Positions 31,001 to 43,839 of a stretch of DNA of 64,000 nucleotides are shown in pieces. The stretch's first letter is position 1. The number at the start of each line of letters is the position of its first letter. A program made the translations under genes and the position numbers. The notes below the pieces were generated by a model, which was not told the origin of the DNA, searched no databases, and was given only the letters and a program-made list of their open reading frames with translations. Source of the stretch: Cycas panzhihuaensis (lineage: Eukaryota; Cycadophyta); assembly GCA_023213395.1 (NCBI GenBank), contig CM041465.1, positions 3,658,001 to 3,722,000 on the forward strand, in the 5' to 3' direction.

Positions 31001-33560
31001 AGTGTAAAGGTTGTATTTATGGCAAATAGCATAGAGAGAGCTTTTGGGATTAAGGATTTCAATTCATATATCCATTATAATTAATGCATGTAGATTTGTG
31101 TGGTCCTCTAATGACACTAATATTTGAAAATTTTATATTCTTCTTAATTCTTATTAATGATTTTATAGGAAAATTTTAGGTATATTTCCTTATAGAAAAA
31201 TTTAAAACATTTAAATATTTATTAAATTCAAAATGATGGTTGAAAAATAAAGTGGTTAAGCTATAAATTCTTTATTCGAATAATAGAGGAGAATTTATCT
31301 CAAATGATTTGAAAGATTTCTATAATAGGGTTGGAATAAGAAAATAATTTACTACTCTATACACACCTCATCAAAATGGAGTTGTTTAAAGAAAAATCTA
31401 AACAATTATAAAAATGACAAGATATATGCCTAAGCTAAATAACTTAGTGATAAATATTGGATTGAAGTAGGAAATACTATTGTTTATCTATTAAATAAAA
31501 ACCCTACAAAAATAAAAGAGGACTTAGCTCCTAAAGAATGTTGAACTAGTTATAAACCAGATGTTTCCCATTTGAAACATTTTATTGTGTTGCTCATGCA
31601 TATATTCCTAATGAGAAAAGAATGAAGTTAGAAAGTAAGAGTATCAAACGTATTTTTATAAGTGCCCCAAATGAGTAAAAAGGCTATAGATTATTTGATC
31701 TAGTAGCAAAGAGGTTCTCTGTAAGTAAAGATGTTATATTTGATAAAAATGTAATCTTTAAACCTGAAGATGGTGAATGAAAACATGTTATAGTTGAAAC
31801 TAATCCTAAACCAATTTAAACTTCATCTTCTTTGATTCCAAATTCAAGTTTAAATCATAATTTAAGTTCATCTTTGTGTTCATAATCTAGACCAAGTATA
31901 AAGCAAGTTACAGGTCCAAAATGGCTCATTAAAAGTCATAATCTTAAAGTAATATTTAATAGAAATTTTAATAGAAGGTTGATAAGATCTCAAGTAAGAG
32001 TTAATTATGTATTAATGATTTAAGTAATCTAAAATAATAAACCTCATTCTTTTGAATAAGCTACTATAAATAAAAATTAGATTGAGGAAATAGAAGTTGA
32101 TTATGATTCTTTATACATAAATAAAACATGGGATTTGGTAGAGTTAGTTGCTAATAAAGAAGTAATTGGTGCAAAGTGGGTATGCAAAACCAAATATAAA
32201 GTTAATAGCTCAATTGAAAAATGTAAGGCAAGACTTTTAGTAAAGGCATATGTATAACAAGAAGGTATTAACTATGAAGACATGTTTGCTCCTATTACTA
32301 GAATCGATATGATCAGAAGTATTTTATCTCTAACTACTCATTAAGGTTAGACCATATACCAGATGGATGCTAAGTCAAAATTTCTTAATAGATATAATGA
32401 TGAAGAAATCTATATTACTCAACCTTAAGGATTTAAAGTTAAAGGAGATGAAAACTTAGTGTGTAAGTTAAAGAAATACTTGTATGGACTAAAACAAGTC
32501 CTAAGAGTTTGGTATTTTAGGATTGATAAATATTTTTAGGATAAAGGATATCATAAAACTCCATTAGACTCAAATCTATATGTTAAGATTACAGAAACTT
32601 CAATTCTAATAAATGTACTTTATGTTGATGAATTCATCTATATAATAAATACTGATGAAATACTCTTATAATTCAAGAATGACATGAACTCAAAATTTGA
32701 AATGATAGATTTAGGATAATTACATTATATTCTTAGCATAAAAATTTAGCAAAGCAAAAGTAGCATCTATATGTCACAAAGTAAATATGCTATAAGTATT
32801 TTGAATTCAAAATGAATGATTGTAAATCAAGTTCTACTCCTATTTAAATCAAGTTAAAGTTGAGTAAAAAATGAAGATTTTATTTTAGTTGATTCTATTT
32901 TATATCATTGACTGATAGGAAGTCTGATTTACTTAATGAATACTCAACCAAACATAATATATATAGTAAAATTAACTTTATGATCCATGTTAGAACCCAA
33001 ATAAGAACATTGAAATGTAGTAAAGAAAATTTTGAGATATATCAAAGGAACATTAAATTATGAATTGTAGTATACTTCTTTAGATGAATGTAGATTAATT
33101 GGTTATTCAGATGTAAATTCGGCTACTGATATTGGAGATAGGAGATATATTTTAGGATATATAGATTAGTTTAATATTAACAGCTTGGAACACAAAGAAA
33201 CAATGAGCAATTTCTTTATCTATAACATAAGTTGAGTACAATGAAATTGAAGTAGCAACATAAGAAGTTGTATGGATCAGAAGATTTTTGAAAGATCTTA
33301 ATTAACCTCAACATGAATTGATAGTTATCTGCTATGATAATTAAAGTACAATTTAGATGACCAAAAATCTAGTTATATACATTAGAATAAAGCATATTGA
33401 AATTAAACATCATTATATTAAAGAATTAATCTAGTATCAGTAAATTAAACTTGAACATTACAAGATAGAAGACCAAATTATAGATAAACTCACTAAAGCA
33501 ATGTCAAAGGCCTACCATTTTCAACATAGAAAAAGTCTTGATAAACTACTAAATATGTAT
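31000..33560 (+). pseudogene. pol: Integrase, reverse transcriptase and RNase H of copia element D
   Basis: The integrase shows LHVDLCGPL (31,085), FLILINDFIGKF (31,142) and SNNRGEF (31,272, second catalytic Asp now Asn), then YTPHQNGV. RT shows GAKWVCKTKYKVN (32,170), QMDAKSKFLN (32,360), KYLYGLKQVLRVWY (32,477) and LYVDEFIY (32,620, YVDD now YVDE). RNase H ends near 33,500 with KIEDQIIDKLTKAMSK. All segments carry stops. A purine tract AGAGGAG precedes the 3' LTR. Confidence 0.8.
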
Positions 33561-33570
33561 TATAGAGGAG

Positions 33571-33854
33571 TATTAGAATATAATGCACATTTATCACATG
33601 TAATGTATTTGGTTAAGTAAATGGTCATGTATAATTAGTTAACATAAAGGGAAAATATTATTAGATATAAGTGAGGTAAATGATTCTCACATATGCCTAC
33701 AACATGACGATATAAAGATGTAATATATAAGATGTAATCAATGATTACTAAAGATGATAATGGAAATATCATGATGTTGTTATATTGTTAGGTATCTTAC
33801 AATACGAGCCTATTCCTAAGAAGTAATAATATTCTATAGGTTAATTGCCTAACA
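33571..33854 (+). repeat. 3' LTR of element D
   Basis: It starts TATTAGAATA (original TGTTAGAATA) just after the purine tract and ends GCCTAACA, giving TGTTAG/CTAACA ends. It has a TATA box (TATATAAG, about 33,724) followed by the palindrome GTAATCAATGATTAC at 33,734-33,748. No 5' partner is in the window. Confidence 0.7.
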
Positions 33855-35275
33855 AGTATGATGTACAAATTATGAACAAGAAATCCAAGAAAGGGATGGA
33901 TGTGTTAGAGCAGTTGACTCATGCACCTTTCCCTAACCTAATGAATACCCTTGTTAATGACTCTCTACCTAACGAAGCTATTATAGCCCTTAGGCAAATC
34001 ATGAGACAAAGGTTGATCAATGATGAATGATACAATGACATTGTTCATTATATAGTTCATCAAGTATATTCAAAGGATGTGAGCAATAAGATAAAATAAC
34101 ATATAATGGCTACAACCTAATAATATTTCCTTATTTTTTATACATTTTATAAAATATCCTTCGAAGGGGGGTTCTTTTTAAATATGTTAATCATAAAGAA
34201 ACACAATGGATCCTCTAAAATTACCACATTGATATTTATGGAGGACACTTTGGTGGGTAAGCCATGGCTTATAGAATTCTACAAATGGGTTTCTTATAGT
34301 CTATCTTGTTCAAAGATGCCCATGCTTATGTCCAAAAAATATAAGAGATGCCATGAATACTCTCATATCATTCACCAACTATTAAAGAATTTATATACCA
34401 TTATCTCTCTTTATCCCTTATCACAATGGGATTTAGAGCTCATTTAGGCTATTATGCCTCCATCCTCCTTACAACATAAGTTTATCTTGATTGTGATTGA
34501 ATATTTCACAAAGTGGGCTGAGGTAATCTCTTTCTCATTAATTATAGGTAAAGTTATCACCACATTGATCTTCCAACATATTATTTCTTACTTCAAGGTC
34601 CTAAATATCTTAATTACAGATAATGGAATCTCATTTTATAATAAGGAGGTAGATGAATTATGTGACAAATTTCATATAAATCATAAAACCTCATCACCCT
34701 ATTACCCTTAAAGTGAATGAGAAAGTTCAGGAATTTAACAAAACTCTCATATCTATTCTAAAGAAAATGGTATCTAAATTTCAATAACATTAGCACCAAC
34801 AATTGTACCGTATCTTATGGGCTAATCAAACATCCATATAAATAGCCACAAACATGATATCCTTTTTAGTTATTTATAGGTTGGAAGCAATCTTTCCACT
34901 CAAAGTAGAGTCCCATCTTTAAGGATGTTAATAAAGTGTTTTATTAATGAAGAGTGGTACTATCAAGCATGCCTCTTAAATTTAGAAGCCTTAGATGAAG
35001 ATCACTTAGTTGTGTATTAAAATAATTTAGCTTATAAAGACAAAGCTCAATGGGCCCATGATAAGAATCTATTAAAAATTTACCCCTAGAGATAAGGTCC
35101 GTAAGCTAAACTATCTATATGATTGACTTCTAAAATTTTCTCCCAAATGGATAGCTCCATTTAGGGTTTTGGAGGACCTTTCAAATTGTGCATATAAAAT
35201 TGTTAATCTTATAGGTCTTGACTTTGAAAAGTCTATCAATGAATAGTTTCACAAAAAGTTTTATAGCTAATAATA
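33855..35275 (+). pseudogene. pol: Ty3/gypsy integrase remnant (element L)
   Basis: Gypsy-type integrase is seen from about 34,150: damaged H-H zinc finger (GGHFGG in one frame, KYKRCHEY in another), VIEYFTKWAEV (34,495; the first catalytic Asp is now Glu), LITDNGISFYN (34,610; second Asp kept), and a C-terminal segment RVLEDLSNCAYKIVNL.GLDFEK (35,165-35,235). The sequence before 34,150 may be RNase H linker and is unrecognised. RT is missing. The C-terminal wording is like integrases of the non-chromodomain (Athila/Tat) branch, on similarity by eye. Confidence 0.65.
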
Positions 35276-36030
35276 TTACCAACATTTTGAAATGGTCATA
35301 AACTATCCACACTCTAAAATGATATTAAACTACTTAGGCTCCAAAATGAACTTAAACTACATTCCTCTATGAGTATAAACTAGCACTATACTCCATCATG
35401 AGTATAAATTATCACTTGTTAATATCATTTTTAAAATTACCCCAAAACAAATTCAAAGATAGAAAACCGAAAAAATATATATGTATGTGTGCATATATTT
35501 ATTCTAATCTAACTCTAAAAGTGAGAGAAAAAACTATTTTTATTTCAAAAAGTATTATGTGTGCATCATACACCATATATGAAATAAGGTAAAAAGTGCA
35601 CACATGATATTCAAAGCTTTAACACAGTCATAAATGTCTTATACAAAGATATGAAGCTACATCATGGGAGTTTAAATCAACATCCCATATGTATACATGA
35701 TAAAAATATATATGTATAAAGAGTCAAGGGAGTCGAAGCCTCCATGAGGGTATATAAGAGCTTAATGATCAAGTAAATACACACACCCTAAACCTCATTG
35801 AGCCAACTTACCTCTCCAAAAAGTGGTATAATAATGACAAATATGATACAAATGTGTCATACATAAGCTTATTACTACCACTCATCGCTACAATGTCGTA
35901 GTGTTATTAATTAGTTTCACCACTTAAGGGTATTATGAGGGACCTACCTTACTTTGTGATAGTATGTGTCCTCATATAGCTACATGAGGGCTTCTCTACC
36001 ATCTAATCAATTAATCTCTCATAGGAGGTT
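35276..36030. other. Non-coding sequence after the gypsy integrase
   Basis: AT-rich sequence with short internal repeats (ACTCTAAAATGATATTAAACTAC and GAGTATAAACTAGCAC-like units at 35,310-35,420). No gene is seen. In Athila/Tat elements this position is the spacer between pol and the antisense gene or 3' LTR. Confidence 0.4.
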
Positions 36031-36036
36031 CTTACC

Positions 36037-37600
36037 TTATCCCTCTTGGTTATTATGATTGTTAGTTATATTATTATCATAATGAACTAGGTCTATAGGA
36101 TGGTAATCTATACCTTTGCATCTAGCACAACCTATAATGGGGGCACTACTATTGGTGTTGTGGTTTCCTATGAGACCTATTCCCCCTATCCTACCATTTG
36201 GGCTATTGTGACCTAAAGTTAGGTGATGGTGGCATCCCATTATAAATAATGATGGCATCCCTCTTAGTGATAATGGTATCTCTTTAAGAGACCCTTATCT
36301 ATAACTCCCCCCACTTAGCCCCCCACATGGCTAACACCCTCACTACTAGGGCAAATACTATCCATGTGGTTGAGAAAGGGTTAGCTCATTTATATCTAAT
36401 ATAGGATGCTATCATTTCATGCAAACTATACCAAACAACAAGTCCATCACCTAACAAATAAAATCTAGAGTAAACCCACCATCTATAAGATAAAAAATAA
36501 GAGCAAATTCAATGACTATGAGGTATATCAAATTAATAACTAAAAAATAGTTAAATCAAATCATATTACTAAAAGACATAGAGAGGGAGAGATAGAATAA
36601 ATACCATCAACAAGGCACTCATCATCATCCCCCTATGCAGACCTATCTACCTAATCTACACCTTTATGTATTAGGCCCTCTAATGTGTTTGTAGCTATAA
36701 CAATTTGAGTTGGGTCCTCTTGTGGTGTTACCTCTATCATAGGTTATGTTAGTGCCCCATCTCCACCTCCATCACCCGCCTCTATAATCGTTGCCTCTTC
36801 TTAGACATCTAAATCCTAATGAACTCCAACATAGAGGTTTGTAGTATACCTATCCATCCCTATGGTGGCCAATGAATCGTTATATATGGTCTTACTCACC
36901 TACTTTGTTGCTCAAAGACTACAAAATATAGTAGGCCACTTACAGACTAAGGTCCCTCCACCTGCCACTATCTATAGACCTACTCTCAGTCCCACTCCTA
37001 TAAAATAATAAAAACCTAATACTTTAAGAGTGCGCAATAGGAAAATTTATTATGGTGCACTAAATAGATTTCATCAAGATATGTCATCATGTTGGCCATA
37101 ACTAATGTTGCCTAATCTAACCTCTCCCTAGCCTCATAATAATATATGACTTCATCTATCCATCTCAAAACTCAATGTAGTGCTATTAGTGGGTGATATG
37201 AAATAGGATGGTGCAAATAATAAGTTTATATAATAGCAAATCTCATAAATCTAGTGAGTGTCTAAGGTTGTCACTTTGTTAATTCTAGTCCCACCTTTGA
37301 TAAAGGAACTAAGTAGCTTAAGCATGTGCTCTAATTATATTGGGTGGTGATCCTAACTTAGGAGGTGGTCTAATGCATGACACCCTTAAAATCATCCTCA
37401 TATCATAAGGAGTTACACTAATATCTAACTAACAGTAAGTGAAACACCTATCATCTCTTGTCTTAATATGTAATAAGGTCAATTAGTAGGTCCTAGTCTA
37501 AAATGTCCTAGTATGATATGACAATCCACAAAACCCACAACATGTTAGGATATCCTTTATCTAATCATCTATATTCTTAGTAAGGACAAGAATTTGAGAA
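36037..37600 (-). pseudogene. Decayed plant mobile domain (PMD) gene, antisense to the gypsy remnant
   Basis: On the minus strand a PMD-like core is seen at about 37,350-37,560: CGFCGLSYHTRTF, DDRCFTYC, then LDISVTPYDMRMILRV, corresponding to the THTFHLP.GEMTITL.DV...L signature of the aminotransferase-like plant mobile domain. Downstream the minus strand is acidic and Pro/Ser-rich (36,600-36,830), and a 73-codon open stretch (36,258-36,037) has PNGRIGGIGLIGNHN. PMD genes are carried, often antisense, between pol and 3' LTR in some Ty3/gypsy elements, which fits the gypsy integrase on the plus strand just before it. Confidence 0.45.
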
Positions 37601-37814
37601 CCAAATTTCTCACAGTTATTCACCATAATAACACATAGAAAAGTAACTAAAATAATTTAGAAAAAAACATTACAAATATTCACTTAGCTAGAATAAGTTA
37701 AGAACAAGTTAAACTTTGCTAAAAATTGGCTAAATAAGTTTTTAAAATGAGAATAATTGGTTAAAATTTTATATTGTATGAAGTTTTCTATCTATCCCAT
37801 GGTAAACAAAGTGT

Positions 37815-38091
37815 ATTGAAAAGGGTTAATGTCACAAGGTTATTATATTAGTTGATTATTTTTAAAAGGGGTCTTAAGTGAACTTTAAATTAGATCACTT
37901 AAGTGAAATAAACTTTCATGTGCATTATGTGTAATTTCATTTCACCTAACTCTAATGATCCCTCTTTCAATATAAAAGTAAACGCTCAATGGAGGAGGCT
38001 CATTCTTACCTCCCTATTTTATGAGTCTCTTACTCCCATGTTTGCCTTTGTATTTAGTGCATGGAGATGAAGGATATATCCACTATTTTCA
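37815..38091 (+). repeat. LTR with adjacent primer site (element H)
   Basis: The right end is well defined: CTATTTTCA at 38,091, then the primer site at 38,094. It has a TATA box (TATAAAAG, 37,971) and a possible hairpin with GGAGG/CCTCC arms at 37,991-38,013. The left end is a guess from length. It may be the 5' LTR of a lost element or belong to gypsy element L. Confidence 0.5.
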
Positions 38092-38093
38092 TG

Positions 38094-38106
38094 TGGTATC
38101 AGAGTG
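38094..38106 (+). other. Primer-binding site of element H
   Basis: TGGTATCAGAGTG follows the LTR end by two bases; iMet-type. Confidence 0.75.
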
Positions 38107-39684
38107 ACCAGGGTTTAAAACCAATCTTGTGTACTGTGGTAGCGCACCTAGACATATGTGAAGGCAGGGAAGTGGTGACTGAGGAATGCCATGGTGGATA
38201 TGCATGCCATATAGGTACAACTGATTCCTTGTGACTAGGGAGCGTTAGAGCACGTGACACTAACTATCTCAAGGAAGTCCTCTTCCCAAATTACCCTAGG
38301 GATTTTGGTGTAACAATGGCCCGTGACAAGTACTATTAAGATGCCAATGGTACCATGAATATTAAAATTTTGTAATACTATTTCATTTTCTAACTTTGTA
38401 ATATTATAAGGATCTTTGTGGTATTATGGCCCTTCATAGACCCCGTCCTACAAAGATTTGTGCAGGTAAAAAAAAATTACCTAAAAAAATAAAAAAACCT
38501 TCTTATTTAGACGAAAAATGGCATGTCTATTCAAAATAACTAAGACATTAAGTTACCCCCGTCTAACTATAAACAAGGCTTTAATAGGATTCTATTTGAT
38601 GAAAATTATAAAGAATGGGGCTAAACCCCAAAAACCTAAAATACTTATAAATTTGTAAAAAATAGGAAGGGTTGCAACTACCAAGTTTGGCACCTACCTA
38701 TCCATCTCATCACTATAAATCCAATGCCTCTAACTGTGTAAATTTAACTTTTTGTTTCCCCATAGTGAGCCTGGGAGTGATTTGAGTGAATAAGGGTAAA
38801 CAAAAGGTTTTACAACTCTTGATGTGAAAATAAAATAAAAATAATAAGAAAACCATTTTTTATAATCACTTTAATTGAGGTTTGGGATGTTAAAATTCTA
38901 ACCTATGTATCCCATTAGATTCCTTATTTTATAGAATATCACCTCGCATGATCAACACTACCATTACTATAACCTATTTTTCATGCACCAAATTTCAAAG
39001 CACCTCAAATTGGCTAATAATTAATGTAATTAATATGCTATTAATGTACTTAGTTTCATCAAAATATTTCCTAAGATAGCTCTCTCCCAATGTTTATAGT
39101 CTAGAGGATTATTTTCTAGCATTGAACTCATTTATATAGGCCATATAAGGCCTTTTCACAAGGTAACCCCCAGTACCCTTTATGCGCTTTGCTCAATAGA
39201 GCCCTACCATTATCCCTCTTTTATATATCCATATTTATAGTTAAAAGTCTTAGATTTGAGACACTTTTTTAATAGTACAATCAATTTATAAGTACCCTTT
39301 ATTATCCAACACTTGCCATTTATAGGCCCCATGTGCTCCAACCTTTTTAAAGCTTTCTTGAGTAACCTATTGCCCTATAAGTAAACTACTTTCATCAATG
39401 TATAACTTGTATCCTAAGTAATAATCTAATAGCTTGATTATGTGATGTGCTTCTTTACAATAGTTTTACTTAATCTTTATTGTAACAAATGATCTAACAT
39501 ATTATAATAGCCTTTCCAAATGCCCCTTATTCACTCATTTCCTAAATGAAAAGATCTCAAAGATAACTCATATAAACTACTAACTTATACCACTGGTTTA
39601 AACTTTGTGGATCTATTTTTAAATATTTGTGTGGTCTCACTTTATTAAATTACATTATCATTTATCAATTAACTTGATCCTCCA
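38107..39684. other. Leader-like and unassigned sequence after element H
   Basis: The first 250 bases look like the leader of an LTR element (a short ATGGCCCGTGACAAG start is stopped after a few codons). The rest is AT-rich with no coding similarity on either strand. Confidence 0.4.
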
Positions 39685-39714
39685 TGAGTTGGATTTTCAC
39701 CATGATCCCTTTCC

Positions 39715-39782
<68 letters not shown>

Positions 39783-40025
39783 GCTTGCTCGCTCGCTCGC
39801 TCGCTCGCTCTCTCTTTTATAGGGATAACCCCCAAAGCCCCTAAGGCCCCCCAAAGCCACCTTTGGAGCTAGCATACAGGTCAGATGATGGCACGTTCCA
39901 CCTCCCTAAATATCTATTTAAGGGGTGGGAATACCTCCTTGGTGTTTTTCAACACCACCTTCAACTATATGGAAATATGTTAATCAAAATGGTATCCTGA
40001 CCTACTCTTCTCTCCTATGCCAACA
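39685..40025 (+). repeat. 5' LTR of copia element F
   Basis: The right end ATGCCAACA is followed by a primer site. The left end is set at TGAGTTGGATTTTCACC, which resembles the start of the C LTR, but is less sure. The TATA-like TATTTAA at 39,915 is followed 26 bases from its start by the hairpin GGTGTTTTTCAACACC (39,941-39,956). A CT/GCTC microsatellite lies inside. Confidence 0.7.
39718..39812. repeat. Microsatellite: (CT)n followed by (GCTC)n
   Basis: About 28 CT units with one TTT interruption pass into seven GCTC-type units (39,783-39,810). Open frames across it are artefacts of the repeat. It lies in the U3 part of the F LTR. Confidence 0.97.
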
Positions 40026-40027
40026 TT

Positions 40028-40040
40028 TGGTATCAAAGTG
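40028..40040 (+). other. Primer-binding site of element F
   Basis: TGGTATCAAAGTG two bases after the LTR, the same variant as in element B. Confidence 0.8.
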
Positions 40041-40118
40041 CATGATTGGCAGCCTATAGTTGGTCGTTGGTTTGTATTGGGTGAATTCACGGCTTATTTT
40101 CTGTCAAATATTGGTATG
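40041..40118 (+). other. First part of the leader of element F
   Basis: Short leader piece cut by the insertion of element I. Its last five bases, GTATG (40,114-40,118), are repeated at 54,723-54,727 where the leader resumes. Confidence 0.75.
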
Positions 40119-42848
40119 TGGAATCGTGTCTATGGGATGGTAACTATACCTGGTTAGGATTAGGTCGATCAACGAAAGGCTCTATAGTAAAGGGGTCAAT
40201 CCAACAAGTGAAGAGAAACACCCACAGAGGGCATCCATGCATTAGAATGTAAGTTCAGGACCCACAAATTGCACACAACTTCCCTCTAGGTAACTTAGTT
40301 TTGGTTTTGGAGTAGTGCAAGAGAGGGATATCCTTGATTTCCCGACTAACCTCAAAATGTAGGTCTTCCTATCCTTGGATGGCCAGAAGGAAAGGGCAAG
40401 ACCTAATGAGGAAGAAAATCCTCATGGAAGATGAAGGGATATAGATAGGATGTGTGTAGGTAAGTGGCGTGGGAGGTAGATGATCGTAAGGGTTGTGTTG
40501 GGTAACCACCCCATGCGCAAGACCAACCCAAGGTGAAAGGGTGTTGGGATTACTAAGTTGGTATGAATGTGATGGGGTTAGAGGATGAGGTCTTAGAGGA
40601 TGAATCCTCCTTGAACTAACCCACCTAAAGTGAGTTTTAGAGGAGCAAAGAATGATGGTGGAAGTAGTTCCTACCGTCCTTTGTGTGAAGGGGTTTACCT
40701 TCTATGTGCAATAGTGGAATAGTGTCTAATCGGTTATGTATGCAAACAAGTGACAAAAGAAGTATGTATATAAAAGATAATAAATCTACTTTCTCTTGTT
40801 TTCTGTCCAATATAAACCCTCACTCTCTTTTCACTTTAAACAAAGGGAAAGGGGATGAGAGAGGCAAACCAATCTAACACATAAGATGCGTGCCAATGAT
40901 GCAAACCCTAGGAGGTTGTGTGCAATCAAACGGAAAGAGGAAAGAGGATGTCTTCTATTTTGTGTTGTTTCCTAAAATGTAAGCTAGTGTGCATATGCAA
41001 ATGAATGGTACAAATTGGTTCCCTTTTATCTTTTCCCTTTATGTTCTTATCATGCAAACACACAAACTTAAAAGATATGTAGAGAAAATATCTACAAAAA
41101 GGAGGCAACATACTTGGAAAATGATGTGGCTGAAATGAAGTCACTGTCTTGTGCCACACCTAATTCTTCTTTTCCTCCTTCCAAAACATGTGTAGTGTAG
41201 GGGCTTCATTACCTTCCCCGTAGCAAAAGGAAGAAAGCAAGAAAGGTAAAGGAAAATGAACTATGCAAAAAGTTGAAATGACTAAGGAAAAGGAAAGAAA
41301 AGAAACGTACCTGGATTGTAGCAGTTCATCCTTCTCCACGAATGACGTGGTAAACCTGCAATCACTTAGGTTTTCTACCCTTTTCTAAAGGGATGCTAGA
41401 ATTCCAAGAAAATATATGTATATATGTGGCTATAAAGTGCTAAGAACATAGTAAGTTAAAGCACTTAAAGTCAAGCAAACTTCCAAGTAAAGAACAACTC
41501 TAAATCTCCTCAAAGCCAATAACACAAGATAAGGGATGCAGATGGCTAGCCCCGTAATGGCTAACCCTCCAACAAGAACACCTCCACGCTGCCTATAAGC
41601 ATAGGAAACAATAGGTTGGGATAGCCTAATAGTAGAAAATAATATAAGAGACAAATATCACGAGGTTTGCAAATATCATCTATGTTGCAAGCATTTCTAG
41701 GTGCAACAATTTGTAACATTAATCAAGACAAGATCCAAGGTGGATATGAGACACTACTCAGGGCTAGAAAATCTACCCAAGTGAGGCACTTAGGCCTGGA
41801 AACAACATAGTAAGGGAATGTATACGCTGATATCCAGTGATGGCCTACTTCCGAAAGCTCCCTAGTAGCTCAAGAAAGGTACAGGTGGAGGAGAGGAAAA
41901 GAGGAGAAGGGGGTTTGCCCTTGAGGAGCAGGCCTAGTTAGGTACGGAACCTGCCTTGTCTCCTTTCTATCACTCTTTGAGGACCTCTCCCTACATCCTC
42001 CTTGGAGAAACCAGGAGAGGGCAGGAAGATGATGTGGACAGAAAGAAAGGAATGGAGGGATTGCCTCCTATATGTATTGGAAAGGTGGAAAAAGAAAGAT
42101 ATTCCAAGTGATCTAATCTCTTTTAAGGAAGTTTAAAAGGAACAAAATGGAGCAAATATGAGATGATACCTGCTGAGCTGAATTAGAGACAGGTCGGCCT
42201 AAGAAACTAGTAGAAAATGATAGATCTATGGTGCTTACAGGTGGATTCCTAGAAGATCTATATAACCCAGAGAGAAGCTTACTGAAGTTTACCGCAGTAC
42301 CACTACATTTGCCATGGTGTAGTGATAGAGGCAAAATCAACATAGAAACAGGTGCCTGGGAGCCCTAAGGGAGGGTACATTAAGCCTAGGAGGGGCTGGT
42401 CCTCTGTCTAGGTGGATGGGGACAGTCATATGGAGAGGATGACCTAAACTAGGTGGGGTATTGGAGTAGTAGGGTTCCTAGGAAACTAGTAACTAGAATA
42501 GGGATGTACTAATCATACTTAGTAGGGTGCTAAGGGCTGCAATGTGGAAAAGAAGGTGTGAACAGATCACACAGGCTGAGTGATGTTTAGGACAATATGG
42601 AGGTGCATAGGAGGGTTGTGGAGTGCCATGGGGATGTATGTCCTGCAAATCGTCATAGGCTAAAAGAGTATCAAGTAGTATGATCAAGCAACAAATGCAA
42701 AACGATCACTTAAATATATCAGTCAACCATGCAATAAAAGGATGCTTCAGTTTACCTTTCTATAGAAGTAACAAGGTAAAGGCTAGAAGCATACCTATAC
42801 TTACCTAAGTCAACTTACTAAAAACCCATTCCTGGTAGCTGGGAAACA
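40119..42848 (-). repeat. 3' LTR of element I (left copy)
   Basis: It matches 51,614-54,722 along its length (for example GGTAACTATACCT, CTAGGTAACTTAGTTTTGGTTT, AAACCCTCACTCTC). It lacks about 380 bp present in the right copy, including the TATA region; at 42,291-42,328 a short unrelated segment replaces it. Open frames here are shadows with no family match. Confidence 0.9.
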
Positions 42849-43355
42849 CTACGCCCTTAGTAGTAGAGCCTCGTAGCTCGAAGGCATAATGTGATGGTGA
42901 ATGTTAGCAACACAATATTAGTAACACATATATATATAAATAATCATAACAATGGTGCAAGCTAAGGGCAATGATAGGTGTCATGGCAAAACACATGGGT
43001 ATAGAGGCAAGGACAAGATAATATAGGGGTTTCCTATGTGTCACTGTATACACAATAGGCAATGATAGAAGATGAAGGGGATGCCCCCATTGTAAGAGTA
43101 GAATGGAAGGGTGTTGAGGACCACACATAAGATCAGATAGATGTTATGAACAAAGTGCTATGTATAGACACAAGTTAAGAATAGAAAGAGTTATGTGCTA
43201 AGAAGATGCCAAGAGTAAAGTAAGGAAAACAAACTTGGTGGTCACCATAGTTTAACCTCATTAGTAGCTAACTTTTGGGGTGCGAATGGATCATAATGTG
43301 AAGGATAGAGTGACCTAAGACTTGGGTACCTAAATGACTGGACAAGTTTCTCAAG
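42849..43355 (-). other. Spacer between RNase H and the 3' LTR of element I
   Basis: No gene is seen apart from the tail of the RNase H reading frame. No clear polypurine tract was found next to the LTR. Confidence 0.4.
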
Positions 43356-43359
43356 GTAG

Positions 43360-43839
43360 GTTGATAAGGAGAGGAAGGTGACATGCAAGGACGAGATGGA
43401 CCAGGATGTCTGCCTCAGTGTTGAGAGCCTGAGGAATGTGTCATATATCAATAGATAGAAAATAAGCTAACAAGGACCTCGCGGTCGAGGCGAGGGCTCT
43501 CAAGCATGGGCACCACATCTGATAGACTTGGGTGAGATGGGATACCATAACTTGAGAGTCACATAAGAGAGTGATGGGTCCATGATGGAAGTAGAGCGCA
43601 TCGGTAAGGGCCTCAATAACAGCTATGTACTCAGCTTCATTATTGGTGGCCTTAGGAAGAAAGATCCCAGAACGCATAAAGTCATGTTTGGAAGGGTCAT
43701 GGAGAATCCACATGGTAGCAAAAGGGCCTGGGTTACCGCGGCTTCCACCATCAATGAAAATAAGTAATGCCATGGCAAAAAAATTGAGGTCTTGATAGAG
43801 AGAAAGTGTTGATAGGATTGATAAGTGAAGTGGACTCAA
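43360..43839 (-). CDS. RNase H domain of element I (likely archaeal-type aRNH)
   Basis: On the minus strand an RNase HI fold is complete: IFIDGGSRGNPGP (first Asp), NNEAEYIAVIEAL (Glu), LLCDSQVMVSHL (Asp), and past one stop (TGA at about 43,440) HIPQALNTEADILV (His and last Asp). All four acidic residues are kept. The GGSRGNPGP and NNEAEY wording matches the extra archaeal-type RNase H of Tat-lineage gypsy elements. Its place at the 3' end, separated from protease by the antisense PMD gene and without RT or integrase, is unusual. The open stretch is 132 codons (43,839-43,441) with an ATG at 43,776 just before the domain. Confidence 0.75.

Noticed and set aside
39629-39875. Three overlapping open frames of 62-71 codons on both strands
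   Set aside because: They are produced by the CT and GCTC microsatellite (Ser-Leu and Arg-Glu repeats) and are not genes.
40926-41159. Minus-strand open frame repeated at 52,421-52,861
   Set aside because: Both copies lie in the LTRs of element I and are the same sequence; this is LTR DNA and not a duplicated gene.
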